The notes beneath the pieces are model-generated. The model did not search any database. It saw only the letters and a program-made list of their open reading frames with translations, and was not told the origin of the DNA. A stretch of 64,000 nucleotides of DNA from Lithospermum erythrorhizon (Eukaryota > Streptophyta > Magnoliopsida > Boraginales > Boraginaceae): assembly GCA_019722365.1 (NCBI GenBank), contig JADFUC010002381.1:15001-79000 (forward strand), read 5' to 3'. Below are positions 25,943-36,469 of the stretch, piece after piece. Numbering within the stretch: position 1 is the first letter of the stretch; every line of letters begins with the position of its first letter. The position numbers and the translations under genes were made by a program.

Positions 25943-27415
25943 TGATGAAAACTAAGATTACATTAGAAGGCTAATTACAAAAACATTTATAAAAAAAAAA
26001 AGTGATCGCCATACTGATACCAGAAGCAAATCCACCCATAAAAACAAGTAGTCATCAGTTATCAGTCGTGGTGGTTATTCAAACGTCTTTTACTCTACGA
26101 CACTTACATCAAATCTCACCAAGAGCACATATATCAAGACGATGATGGGGCGGCTATAATAACTTAGTTTCCAACTTTAACATACTTTCAGCCTATACCA
26201 CCAATTAATCAATCCAGCCATTGAAAAAATCCAATCTTGAACAATACCCATCACACTAATACAAACAAACTAAAACCCTAGATTCCTCAAAACCCAAAAC
26301 CCAAAATTTCACAAAATAGTTATAAAGAAACCCAACTCAAACCGGTTTGACCGTTGACTAAGCCGACTTGTCGGTCTGAGTACTTATTCGGTTACCGTTA
26401 TTTAACTAAGCCGGCTTTATTGCTTTTGGGCTAAATCTATTCAATTTGATATTGTGATATAGTTTTATAAATTAATAGATTTGACTTTTTTTTAATTAAA
26501 TTTGTAATATATTGTATTAAAAAAAAAGTTTCCTCAATCAAGCCATATACGTTGCACCAACGTTTCGCACTAAAAGTTCATTACACACGCTTCAGCACCA
26601 ACATTTCAAAACGCTATCGCTCATCACCAAGCTTTTAAATAACGCCAAAGCTGGGTCTAACTCATATAATCCCTTAAGTCATATTTTATCACGCTATCAT
26701 ATATGTATTTAATCTTCAAGCTTTTCTTAATAAAGAAGTGATCCAACCAGTTAACAAGAAACATGATGTTTCATTTAGATTATCCAAACGTATCAACGAA
26801 GTCACATATAAGAACGTTAGTTTGAGTTTTTATGATTTTTTTCAATTTAGTCACGTTAATTACGTAACAAAAAAATAAAGAACTTAACGGGCGAAAAATT
26901 GTAAAGAAAAAATCATAAAACTCAAAGTTGACAATCATTTTGTAATAATGACAATATAAAATCAAAAAGTTATATCAAATAACAACAAAAAATACTTTAC
27001 AACTACAATAAGTAATTTCTATTACTCTAACCTTTCAACCAAAATAACATTTTTTATATGTGAACTTAGTATCATATATTTGGATATGCAAATGAAACGT
27101 CAGGTATTATTTCTTTGGTTCTTCTAGTTGGATATTTCGTCATAAAAACTTCAAGACAAATCTATATACGATAGTCAATGCTGATAAAAAAGAAGAACTT
27201 AATCCGATTATATCACAATGACCACTTTTACCGTTATTTAAACTAGGTTTGTGCGTTTAGGTAAGGGGAGGGCTCATACATGAGCCGGATGATCGAGGCT
27301 GACAAGAGTACTTCATTGGTTGGACCGCCGGCGCGAACATGCGGGTCTCTAGCCGCTGAGAGTTCGTTGTCTCTTTGCAGGAACAAGACGATTCGGACTC
27401 CACGCATTTATCACG
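25943..27415. other. Right-arm flank upstream of NEMP copy B
   Basis: No supported gene. It aligns loosely with the reverse complement of about 5967-7410 (shared landmarks: a CTTCTAGTTGGAT motif near 27120 and its mate near 6248, and a TTTAGGTAAGGGGAGG / CTACCCTAAACG pair near 27258 and 6130). The NEMP first exon was not identified with confidence here either. Confidence 0.4.
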
Positions 27416-27484
27416 GGCGAACGACGGGATCAACCCGCGCGCTGGATTCACAATCCACGCTTTGATCCACTTGGCTACATCCGC
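27416..27484 (-). pseudogene. Organellar-type tRNA-His (GTG) relic, right arm
   Basis: The reverse complement begins GCGGATGTAGCCAAGTGGAT, continues through the anticodon arm GTGGATTGTGAATCCA and ends CCCGTCGTTCGCC. This matches plastid-type tRNA-His(GUG), with acceptor halves GCGGATG and CGTTCGC still complementary. It is about 69 nt long against the usual 74-75. The T loop has lost bases and the top of the anticodon stem is mismatched, so it is probably inactive. It was likely captured from plastid DNA or from a plastid-derived mitochondrial copy. The flanks do not look like the plastid neighbours psbA or rpl2. Confidence 0.75.
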
Positions 27485-27909
27485 CTTCTTAGTTTTGACT
27501 GCAGATTATTTAGAACTTCGAAGCATGGTCATGTAGACCCCTATTTACTCCAACAAAAGATATCTCTTAGACTTTAGCTCATGGAGTGATCCGCCACATC
27601 TACCTCTTACCTCGAAACTCCCGCCTTCTAAATCAAACGGTAATCGGCTCCATTTATTACGCCTGGCTACATAATTGGCAGAAGAATTCATTTACCACTA
27701 AGTTAAATGCGACATCGAACTTAGTGTTCAACTTAAGAATCAGATATTACTAGTGCTGGTTCTCTAAGATACTTAAGGGGTTGGGCGAAGGATTGCTAGA
27801 TTCATTATTAATCGCTATAATAATAAGAATCGGGTCAATTATTACTATTATACAATCCTCATTATTATCCGAGCCTGGCGTCACACATACAAGTCTTCTG
27901 AAAGGCCAT

Positions 27910-28800
27910 GCTAAATATCATTGGTTTCTCTGAGTCTTTGTAGAATCCGTAATAATCCCTTGTTGAAGAGCATCGAGTCGTGTCTGTTTATCGTTAGGAG
28001 ATTTGTCAATATTGGCTTGGGGTTTTAATTGCCTCTTCCAATCCAAAAAGACCCACCCATTGTTTTGATGCTCAAAAACCCGTGTACCGTGATCATCGTG
28101 CTTAACCGAATTCCAGTCTCTACTACCGCTTTATTTTCCTCATAAAGGAACCAACCATCTTCAAACTGAATTTGCTTTTTCCGAAAGCCAACTCCCTCGT
28201 TGCGACTACACAATTTTTGCTTACATGGTGACTCCTATCAGCCGTGTTTCAACAAAAATAGCGAAGTTAAATTGTTACTCCACGTAAAAGGGTACCCAGA
28301 AAAACCAATATCCATTAAGTCACAATCAAGTACAGCTTTCCTGAAATTATTAACTTGCCATAAGGGCCTTTGACGTCTAAAGGACGAGTGTTCAACATCA
28401 AGAACCTCATTAAAATCCCCACTCACTATTGTAGGTAAATTCGAACTATTAGAAAGAAATTTCAGCAACTCCCACGACAATCTTCGATGTTTGACTTCAT
28501 GATGGCCACAAAAACCAATAATCCGCTATGCCAAGGCCCATCATCTATGCATGCCTCAATTTAAGTGATTTAGTAGCTTTAATTGTAAGATTTAACTCCC
28601 CTGGCCAAAGTGTGAAGACCCCTTTCATCCTCTCGAGCATCAAACCAAAAAACTATTTGGCATCTTCAACTTGTGGTGATTGACTCCCCATTCTTGTTTC
28701 CACAACTTTGTCTCCATTAGGAAATAAGACAGTTTGCTTGTATTCACCAAATGTCAAGAACCGAATCAAGCTGGGACGACCTAATTTGGGGGGGGCTTTT
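27910..28800 (-). mobile_element. L1-type LINE fragment (endonuclease region), copy C
   Basis: Third copy of the same LINE family, corresponding to about 20660-21590 of copy B. On the minus strand it has METKLWKQEWG-like sequence (about 28705), WELLKFLSNSSNLPTIVSGD then FNEVLDVEHSSFRRQRPLWQ (about 28478-28370), VLDCDLMDIGFSGYPFTWSN (about 28335-28270) and FEDGWFLYEENKAVVE (about 28170-28115). It is frameshifted and lacks the RT. Its truncated end touches the outer boundary of the inverted-repeat right arm. Confidence 0.85.
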
Positions 28801-29301
28801 GTCTCTCATCTATTTGGATCATACCACAATTAAAAACCAAAAAGTCTAACTGAAATTAGCAAAGCATCAAATATTTCTCGAGAAAACTCGAATAGAAGAC
28901 TTGTTGTCATATGTTCAAACCAAATATCACTATACTACAAATATATCTATGAATGTTAGTTATTTAATTTGACTAATTCCCCCGATTAGTTTAGGATTTA
29001 ATTTAAGTATGATGTCGTTTGACAAAAAAAGAATAGTTAGTTACTTAAATTGATCTTTATATATAATTATTTCAACAAATAGCCAAACCAATGGAGAAGA
29101 AAGAAGTTTGTTATTGTTGTTTGGACAAGTGGAAGAACATAGATTAACATATTAATAATGAAAATATTAGCAGCACTTTCAAATATTTAATATGTAAGGA
29201 TATGTGATATGTTTGTTTCAAATATTAAATTTTAATTTTTCTTAAAAAGGTTTACTATATAAAGTATTATATTTTATTTTCAAATTTACTTTTTAATATG
29301 A

Positions 29302-29356
29302 ATCTATTTATCTAATCTATCTATCTATATATCTATATCTATCTATCTATCTATAT
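29302..29356. repeat. TCTA-type tetranucleotide microsatellite (imperfect)
   Basis: Repeated ATCT/ATCTAT units, interrupted by a few substitutions. Confidence 0.9.
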
Positions 29357-31809
29357 GTTATCTAATTGGCTTAAGAAGCTTTTCCATTTTTCAGAATTAA
29401 ACCCGACTAAAAATATCCCATATTTTAATTATCTTCATCATTAATGAAGGACATAACCGTATTTTACTAATAAATTTAAAATTAATATAAAGTCACGTAA
29501 AAAAAAGAAGATATACATAAACTATGTCCTACTCCTACTGCTAATTACACTTCTCGGACTTTACTTCAACTAATACGAAAAATTATACGGAGTATACATG
29601 TAAATACACCGTATGATGTGATTGTTATTTGTTACATAGGAGGACATAACCACAATAAGTACACTGCCACATACACGTGGTTCGGTAATCAATTTTGCAC
29701 AGAATATATTTTAAAAAAATCTCTTGGGTATAGCATTAATTTTAAATTCTAATGATCAATCCTTAAAATTTGAGAATTTGAACTCAAATTGAATAAAATA
29801 TGTGAGAAATGATAAAGATTTTGATGTTGCATATGCCGAGTTTTAAAATTTAATGTCCACTCATGAAAATTCTAACTCGACAATCGCTAGATTTCGAGAA
29901 CAGATAATTATAAATATTTTATTATTCCTCGCTTATAAAATAATTTCACATGGTTCCTCTAAACTCACAAAATACCAGAAATTTTTTGTCAACGCTCGAT
30001 TTTATCCACGCGGATCACCTGAAAATCTGCTTGCTATGCGGGGGTATTGAAGAATTTTATAATTTGTATGAAAATTAAACATGTACAATGCCGTCATGGA
30101 AGAAAAATAGGCGAAACGAATATATCAAACAAACGGTGAACCGATATATAAAATGATTCATAGTTCAAGAAATCATTGGGAAAGACCAATACTTTCACCC
30201 ATGTAAGATCATTATGAAAACCAAAATATTTAACTTTGAAAGAGATTACAATTGAATTTCGATGCAATTGGACAATGATATAATGTCATATTATCATTTA
30301 TAGCTATTATTCATTATAGTTCTTAATTTAAATAATAAAATATAGAATATATCAAAGAAAAAAACTTTGGCTTGCTTAAGATTTTTATAGTTGGGATAAA
30401 TTTTGAATTTAAAACCATCATAAATCATGTGCAATACACGTTCTTTTTTACTAGCACCAACGAAATATGAAAGGAGAAAATATATTGAAATAGAATTGTT
30501 TTATTGTAGGGACTAATATAACTCTTGGGAAAAAATTTATGTCCTACTTCTTTTTTGAATAAATAACTAACGACACCTATTGTGATACCGAGTTCCGGCA
30601 ATAATATTACTCCTATTAATTAATGCTATGAGACTTCCGAGGACACTACTCCTATTTGGCTATTTTGCTTCTTGAATTATGGCAACAATATTGGTCTCAT
30701 GAAACTTCCGACTAAACGATTCCAATTATGCTTTATAGTTACAAAATTAATTTTGATTTGTTATAAAATTAATGATACTCCTCGATTTGATGTACGTATT
30801 CGTAAATTTGAACTTCATCAATAAATAAAACCTAAAAATGTAGAATCTCTACAATAAATAACTTTTATTAATCCGTGGATAAGATAGATTTTAAATCAGG
30901 CTGACAACTTTTAGAGTGACGTATATCGCCTCCCTTTAAAATTTTCTCTAAAGTACACTCATAATCATTAATTTTCTTATTTTAGGGGCTAACTTCTTAT
31001 ATTTCTCTAAGCTGATGACTATTGAAAAGGGAAAATTAAAATACTAATGTTTGTAATGTTATTTACAAGTGACGTTGTCATTTTAATTTAGTACTACAAA
31101 GTTTGTTAATATAATCATTAAAATTCAATCTAGAATGTCTTTTTGGGATGGATGTAGCAATTTAAATTACGTTCAAATGACATAATATTTTAATGAGTTT
31201 CTTATTGAATTTTGATCTCAAATAAATTATAAAATTTTGTATCTTATTTTGTCAAAGATATATCAACATATAGTATTCCAACCATCTTTTCTTTTAATAT
31301 GATAACTTTAATTCAAATCAAAGTTGTATTTGTCAACTAAGACTTTGGAATTTGTTAATTTTAACTATCAAAATATAAATTAAACAAATTCTAGTATAAA
31401 ATAAGCTCACATTTTCTAAAATAGCTTTTGAACAATTTCGATTATCAAAAAAGATAAGATAGTCTATATAGTATTCATGTTTTGAATTTTACACAGCTTT
31501 TAAATAAGTTTAACTATGAAAAGATAACCGAACAACCATGTATATAAAGTTGAGATAGTGTGTGTAGTAATCATACTTTAAATTTTGGTAACTTGGGTTT
31601 TTTAATAATTTTGAATACTAAAATCGTTGCATAATCTTTTATGACGTATATAGATTTAAATTACTTATAGATGAGTTAATAATTTTTGATGAGTCGATTT
31701 TTTTAAATTTTGAGCCAATTCAGGACAAATCTTCTTTGGTACTAAGATAACAAGTATGTAATAAGTTTATTTTTAAAATAGCTTAAATACTTTATTATTC
31801 AAAAAAGAT

Positions 31810-31811
<2 letters not shown>

Positions 31812-31861
<50 letters not shown>
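31812..31861. repeat. (AT)n dinucleotide microsatellite
   Basis: Uninterrupted alternating A and T for about 50 bases, likely length-polymorphic. Confidence 0.95.
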
Positions 31862-31864
<3 letters not shown>

Positions 31865-33111
31865 AGAATTGATGATTATCTTAACTAACATGGATGTTGT
31901 TTATTTAAAATCAATTAGCAATGGACCTCACCTAGACTAGATAGTCCAGTTTTATGTATACTCTCCCGTCCACATCTCAATTTTAAACAATAATTGAAAT
32001 GTCAAATTCCTTGAATTCATTTGCAAATATCACTAAATATTCAAGTTGAAGTTTAGAAAAGAAACATATCAACTAATTTAAAGTGGATAATGAAATGTAA
32101 CGTAGTAATAAGACACTTCTCATTATAAAAAGACAAATGTTTGTGAATTGAATGATTCGATTCAATTGACCATTATCCCACATGCAACTCCAAGGTGGGT
32201 GGGGCTTGCTAGAAAATGGTGCACATGCATATGGATAGCACTCACTCAATTGCCGGATTCTCTTCAACTTTCAACATGGTGGGGTTCACTGGACAAAGAG
32301 CAGTTGCTATTCCTAAAATTTTTAAAAATTATATTTTAACTATGAAAAAATAGAATTTTACCATTTATTTATTTAAAAATTAAGTTGTTTGCCTTCCTAA
32401 TTTTTTATATATTTTTTCTCATTTATATAATATTAGTTACTCTGTCTCTCCTATAAAATATTCCTGATTCCGTCAGTGGTGAGTTCAACTCTTTTCCTCA
32501 TAGAATGGTCCCTACCATTTATTTGCCTCTCATTTTAGTTTCAAACTTCCAATTTATCCAATAGTTTGCATATTTACATGAGCTGGCATCATCATCCAAA
32601 TCACACACAATCTATTAAACAAAATGAATAGGCATATGAAAAAAGAATACTAACATAGCTTTCTTGTCACTTGATTATTGAACAATTAATGAATAAACAA
32701 TGTAATGTAAAACAAAACTAAAGCACTAAAAAGATAATGTCGTAGCTGGGCTGGCGGAGATGGAAATTCCACATGTATACAATCGAATACACAAATCGAA
32801 ATTCCCTTCGTTAGTAACATGCAAGTTATTTTTCTTTTCTTTAAATTAATAAAAAATCAAAATCTTGTATCATAATAATCCGTATTACTATCATCTAAGT
32901 TTAGATCCTCAATTACAATTGGTATAATAATAATCCATATTACGTTACGCTTTAATAATATCATAAAATGCATGGACACAAACACAATCTTTACATCATA
33001 AATTAATTATCACACAAATAAAAATGTAACATACGATTCAAACTTAGGCGAACTCAAGGCCGCCCCGGGACAACCGTATTATGGTGACATAGAACCGGCA
33101 CGGCGGCTCAA

Positions 33112-33696
33112 CTAACCCGCCTCGGCGGCTCCGCCGAGTAGCTGAGTGAGAAAGGTCATGGCCCTAACTTGCATTTCCAAAGCTCCAATGTAATCCGTTG
33201 TTTCCTCTAAAAGACTCGGAAATGGTAGTTTCTTGCAACCTGGAACTAACCTCCCCAACACACGTACCTTATGCTCCAACAGTGGAACCTCCTCCTTACT
33301 GTTCTTCTTCTTATTATTATTCCTAGCAACTTTGCTTCTCATTTTGGCTGCTTTAGCTCTTTTATGTTTTCTGTTAATGAGATTAAGCCTCATGCTGAGT
33401 TGATTAGTTAAAATGGCTCTGCTCCATCGAGTTTTGCCCTTTGAAGTTGTAGCTAAAACTCTATTAGCCATGTCCCTAACTTCATTTCCTCCATTACAAC
33501 TGTTATTCCCGAGAGCTTGTACTAGCTTTGAAGAATAGATTTGTTGATTTGTGGGGTTTGTCCATCTTGTAGGATCAATTTGGCTACATAATTCACTACT
33601 TTGAGCCCCATTGTCGATGTCGATTTTGCGCTTCTTTTTCCTGGATGTGTTCAAATCCGTGTCTGGATTGTTGGAGATTGATGAAGTTGAATCCAT
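33112..33696 (-). CDS. Atypical bHLH transcription factor, AIF type (bHLH147-150-like)
   Basis: Intact single-exon 194-aa protein. It has a basic N-terminal stretch (KKKRK at residues 20-24), the family signature KGKTRWSRAIL (86-96), a lysine/arginine-rich linker (110-131), and a helix-loop-helix at about 139-187 with KVRVLGRLVPGCKKL (143-157) and LLEETTDYIGALEMQVRAM (162-180). This is the layout of the ATBS1-interacting factors (AIF1-4), non-DNA-binding HLH proteins that antagonise growth-promoting bHLH partners in brassinosteroid responses and, with relatives such as IBH1, limit cell elongation. The canonical His-Glu-Arg DNA-contact residues are absent. I chose the ATG at 33696; the codon before it is TTG. 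A 5'UTR intron (33726-33970, GT-AG) precedes it. Which AIF paralogue it is cannot be told from the sequence alone. Confidence 0.92.
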   Translation of the reverse strand: MDSTSSISNNPDTDLNTSRKKKRKIDIDNGAQSSELCSQIDPTRWTNPTNQQIYSSKLVQALGNNSCNGGNEVRDMANRVLATTSKGKTRWSRAILTNQLSMRLNLINRKHKRAKAAKMRSKVARNNNKKKNSKEEVPLLEHKVRVLGRLVPGCKKLPFPSLLEETTDYIGALEMQVRAMTFLTQLLGGAAEAG

Positions 33697-33725
33697 CAAA
33701 ATTAATACTCACAAAAGTTGGAAAT

Positions 33726-33970
33726 CTGGAGGGGGGGAAAAGGATTGTTAGAGATATGATATGATCGATATATTAACATTCCTCGGTATTTATGCACTTT
33801 CTATATATGTAAGAATATTATCTGTTTAATTCGATGATGAAATGTATCGTAGTGGTAATACGTTTCAGGATGTGTCATAATTGGATATTAGACTCTTGAA
33901 ACATGAAGAAAAAAGAAGTTTATCTAATCAATTCACTTATGAATTATTGAAAATTGGAGATGGATATTAC
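33726..33970 (-). other. 5'UTR intron of the AIF-type bHLH gene
   Basis: On the minus strand the donor is CCAAG|GTAATA at 33971/33970, and the acceptor is a long C/T tract, CCCCCCCTCCAG|ATTTCC, ending at 33726. The initiator ATG lies 29 bases downstream of the acceptor. Leader introns in such regulatory genes often affect expression; that role is inferred here. Confidence 0.7.
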
Positions 33971-34418
33971 CTTGGAATTGGCTGAAGATGGAGGAGGAGA
34001 TGAAGGTTGTAGAGAGGGTGGGTTGATGGAATTATTGAGAGAATGTGTTAAGAATTTTATTATGGAAGAAAGTTAACAAGCTATAAGGGAGGGAAGGGGG
34101 GAGGAATGCACGACCAAGTTTATTTACTCCACTACTATTTCATTCTTTGCATTATTCGTTTATTATTTTATATGACTTTTCTTTCACTTAGATTGCATCT
34201 TCATTATCTCCAATTTAAAGGAGTACAGATTCAAAGGAGTACAAGGCTTAGGTTAAATAACATTTTAAATAACGCAACTCTTATTGTTGGATAATTGGCA
34301 TTTTCGAATAATATGATCAATCTGTTGACTTCCATGTTAATAAAATTAAAGTTGAGCTAAGTTTTTTCATTAGTTTAACTTAAAAAATTTAGCAATACAA
34401 TTATGAATATTAATTAAC

Positions 34419-34427
34419 TTAAAAAAG
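34419..34427. repeat. Left target-site duplication of the MULE-type element
   Basis: TTAAAAAAG, identical to 35611-35619. Confidence 0.8.
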
Positions 34428-35610
34428 GACGATTCACACCAAAAATCACTAACATTTGATAATATTTCCATTTCGATCAATTCTATTTTGATTACGATCG
34501 CTTTTGATCGAATACTCCACATATCAAATTTAGTTAAATTTTGGTAATTTGGAGTATTTTAGGAGTTTGACTAATTGTAATCTTTATGCTAAGTTAGATT
34601 TTGCTAAGTTTTTTAAACATTTTAACAAGGTATTATAATCTTTATGCTCCTAATTTCTTTCTTCTTTCCTTTTTCTCAAATTCTCTCCAATACCTTCACC
34701 ACTCCACCATCACCACCACACTCCCCACCACCACCACCCCAACCCCACCCCACCCCATTGCCCCCTATCCCTAGACCAATTCTCCCAATTCAGCTTCCAG
34801 AAGTTGATGAATTCACCAAGGTTCGAAACCTTTTTGCATTTTTATTCAACCATTTTCGTCATTTGTCATACTGAGGTTATTGAAGGTGTTAGGATTAAGG
34901 AGGAGAATGAGGTTATTGAAGGGGAGGTTGTCGAGGTGCAGATTGATAGTGGTTGTGAAGTGGCTAGCTGGCGGAGGTACTTAGAAATCTCCTGCGGTGT
35001 TTCTAGGGAACTGTGGTTACTCCGGCGTTGGTATCTCTTTCGAGGGGCTGGTGGTTGTTTTGAGTCTCCAGTCGGTTGGAGATTCCGGTGGTGGTATGAG
35101 ATTCTGACGGTGGTTCTGAAAATTGGGTAAGCTTGTGTTGTGCATATAGGCTTAAAAATCTGATTTTTTATGTGTTTATTGCTCTCTTTACTTTCCTGGT
35201 GGTGTCGAATTAGCTGTGGTGGTATGTGGTTTCTTTCGGGCCTGGCTTCTTCCGGTGGGTTGAGAGTCCATTGCGTTGTTTTCGGGGCCGCGAGTAAGAT
35301 TGAGAAGGTGCAGAGGATGTGATTAATTGATAAGGTGTAGGGATGGGTGAGTGGTGGTGGGGTGCTCAGATTTGGAAAAGGAAGTTGAGAAAAGGGAAGA
35401 AGGAATAAATTACGAGCATAAAGATTATAATATTTCTGTTAAAATGTTTAAAAGAATGGTCCAAAACAAGCTAGTTTAACCCTAAATATTTATGATTATC
35501 AAAATTTAACTAAATCTGATATGTAAGTGATCCAAAAATAATTACTTTATCAAAATAAAGATCAAGTTAAGAATATTAAATTGCTAAAGGATCTTTAAAT
35601 GACATTCGCC
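34428..35610. mobile_element. Mutator-like (MULE-type) non-autonomous element with long TIRs and 9-bp TSD
   Basis: A 1183-bp element is flanked by a perfect 9-bp direct repeat TTAAAAAAG (34419-34427 and 35611-35619). Its termini are inverted (GACGATTCAC against GGCGAATGTC), and the inverted similarity continues for about 250 bases on each side. Good blocks are CATATCAAATTTAGTTAAAT (near 34522) against its mate near 35515, and TATTATAATCTTTATGCTC (near 34631) against its mate near 35420-35438. A 9-bp TSD with long TIRs is the signature of Mutator/MULE elements. The interior (about 34690-35370) holds a CCACC-rich tract and a GC-richer region with no recognisable transposase. It may be captured host sequence (Pack-MULE style), but I could not identify a source gene. 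It sits about 350-450 bp upstream of the bHLH 5' leader. Confidence 0.8.
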
Positions 35611-35619
35611 TTAAAAAAG
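35611..35619. repeat. Right target-site duplication of the MULE-type element
   Basis: TTAAAAAAG, identical to 34419-34427. Confidence 0.8.
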
Positions 35620-36465
35620 TGTATTCCTTCATCTCAAATGTGAGATACCAACCAACTTAAACAATACATCTTTGACCCCATAACATAATTCATAATTTAA
35701 AGTAATTTATGATTTTAATGTGTAATAACAATGAATGTTCGTTTTTTATGATAAAAGCTTGATGTTAACTTAATAAAAGTATTGCTTCAGAATAAGTAAA
35801 TCATTAATATCTTGACCGAAAAATAACAATCAGGATTGGGATGTGAGATACCATGCGTTTTAATTAAAATCAAAGAGAAACAACACATCATATCTTAGCA
35901 TACAAGAGAAGCTAAATTGGCTGGGTTTAATTATTGTCAAAGCCAATATTGGCATGTGACGCTTTTCGCCTCGATTCTGCCTCTATTTGCCAGATGTAAA
36001 CCGAATTTATCTGGCTTTTCTAATTATACAACCATTTCTGCATTTTAAATTAATTTCGGATTGATCGGTTCGTTGGGTCGATTTTCATGTGGTTTCGGTT
36101 CGGTGGTTTTTCGGTTTTATTAACAAATATCTACCCAATTTATTTCACCAAATGCATGATTGTAAATTAAAATAGAGTACTAATAATTTAAAATAAACAA
36201 AGTACTAATAATTTTAAACAGAGTACTAATAATTTCAAACAAGTTTCACTAAACAAATTGTTTCCATTGTTGTTCGGCCAAACATATCACATGATGATAT
36301 AACTTGACAAGTAGTTACTTGTTCATTGCACCATCATCTTCATTACTTACATCAAAATGTATAAAAACACAAAACATAAAGAATAAATAAAAAATTAAAG
36401 AATATAATTATTGTAACACCATCAATTATAAATGGATCATTTATTATTTATCTTCATTCTCCTTA
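35620..36465. other. Intergenic, no gene seen
   Basis: AT-rich. A patch rich in CGGTT motifs (about 36055-36125) has a loosely similar CCGAAACCGATA-type patch near 39270-39310 beyond the hAT relic, which could mark the old ends of that element. I could not define clean inverted termini. Confidence 0.35.
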
Positions 36466-36469
36466 TCTT

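Larger units (their letters stand above)
19765..27905 (-). repeat. Right arm of the large diverged inverted repeat
   Basis: Reverse-complement counterpart of about 5470-13518, holding the same ordered landmarks: LINE, MITE, A tract, NEMP-like exons with introns, tRNA-His relic. Gene-body stretches align clearly. The outer part (about 26400-27905) is more diverged, with many indels. The inner boundary falls within LINE copy B near 19765, and the outer boundary falls where LINE copy C begins (about 27905-27912). Confidence 0.85.
28801..33100. other. AT-rich intergenic DNA with microsatellites
   Basis: No gene is supported over about 4.3 kb. The sequence is strongly AT-rich. It contains a TCTA/TATC-type tract (29302-29356) and a long AT dinucleotide run (31812-31861). 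A short open frame near 32148-32339 lacks homology and is probably chance. Confidence 0.5.

Noticed and set aside
34644..34874. Proline-rich 76-codon frame (PPSPPHSPPPPP) as a cell-wall or extensin-like protein
   Set aside because: It lies in the TIR and C-rich interior of the MULE-type element and has no signal peptide. The proline run comes from a CCACC-type simple sequence.
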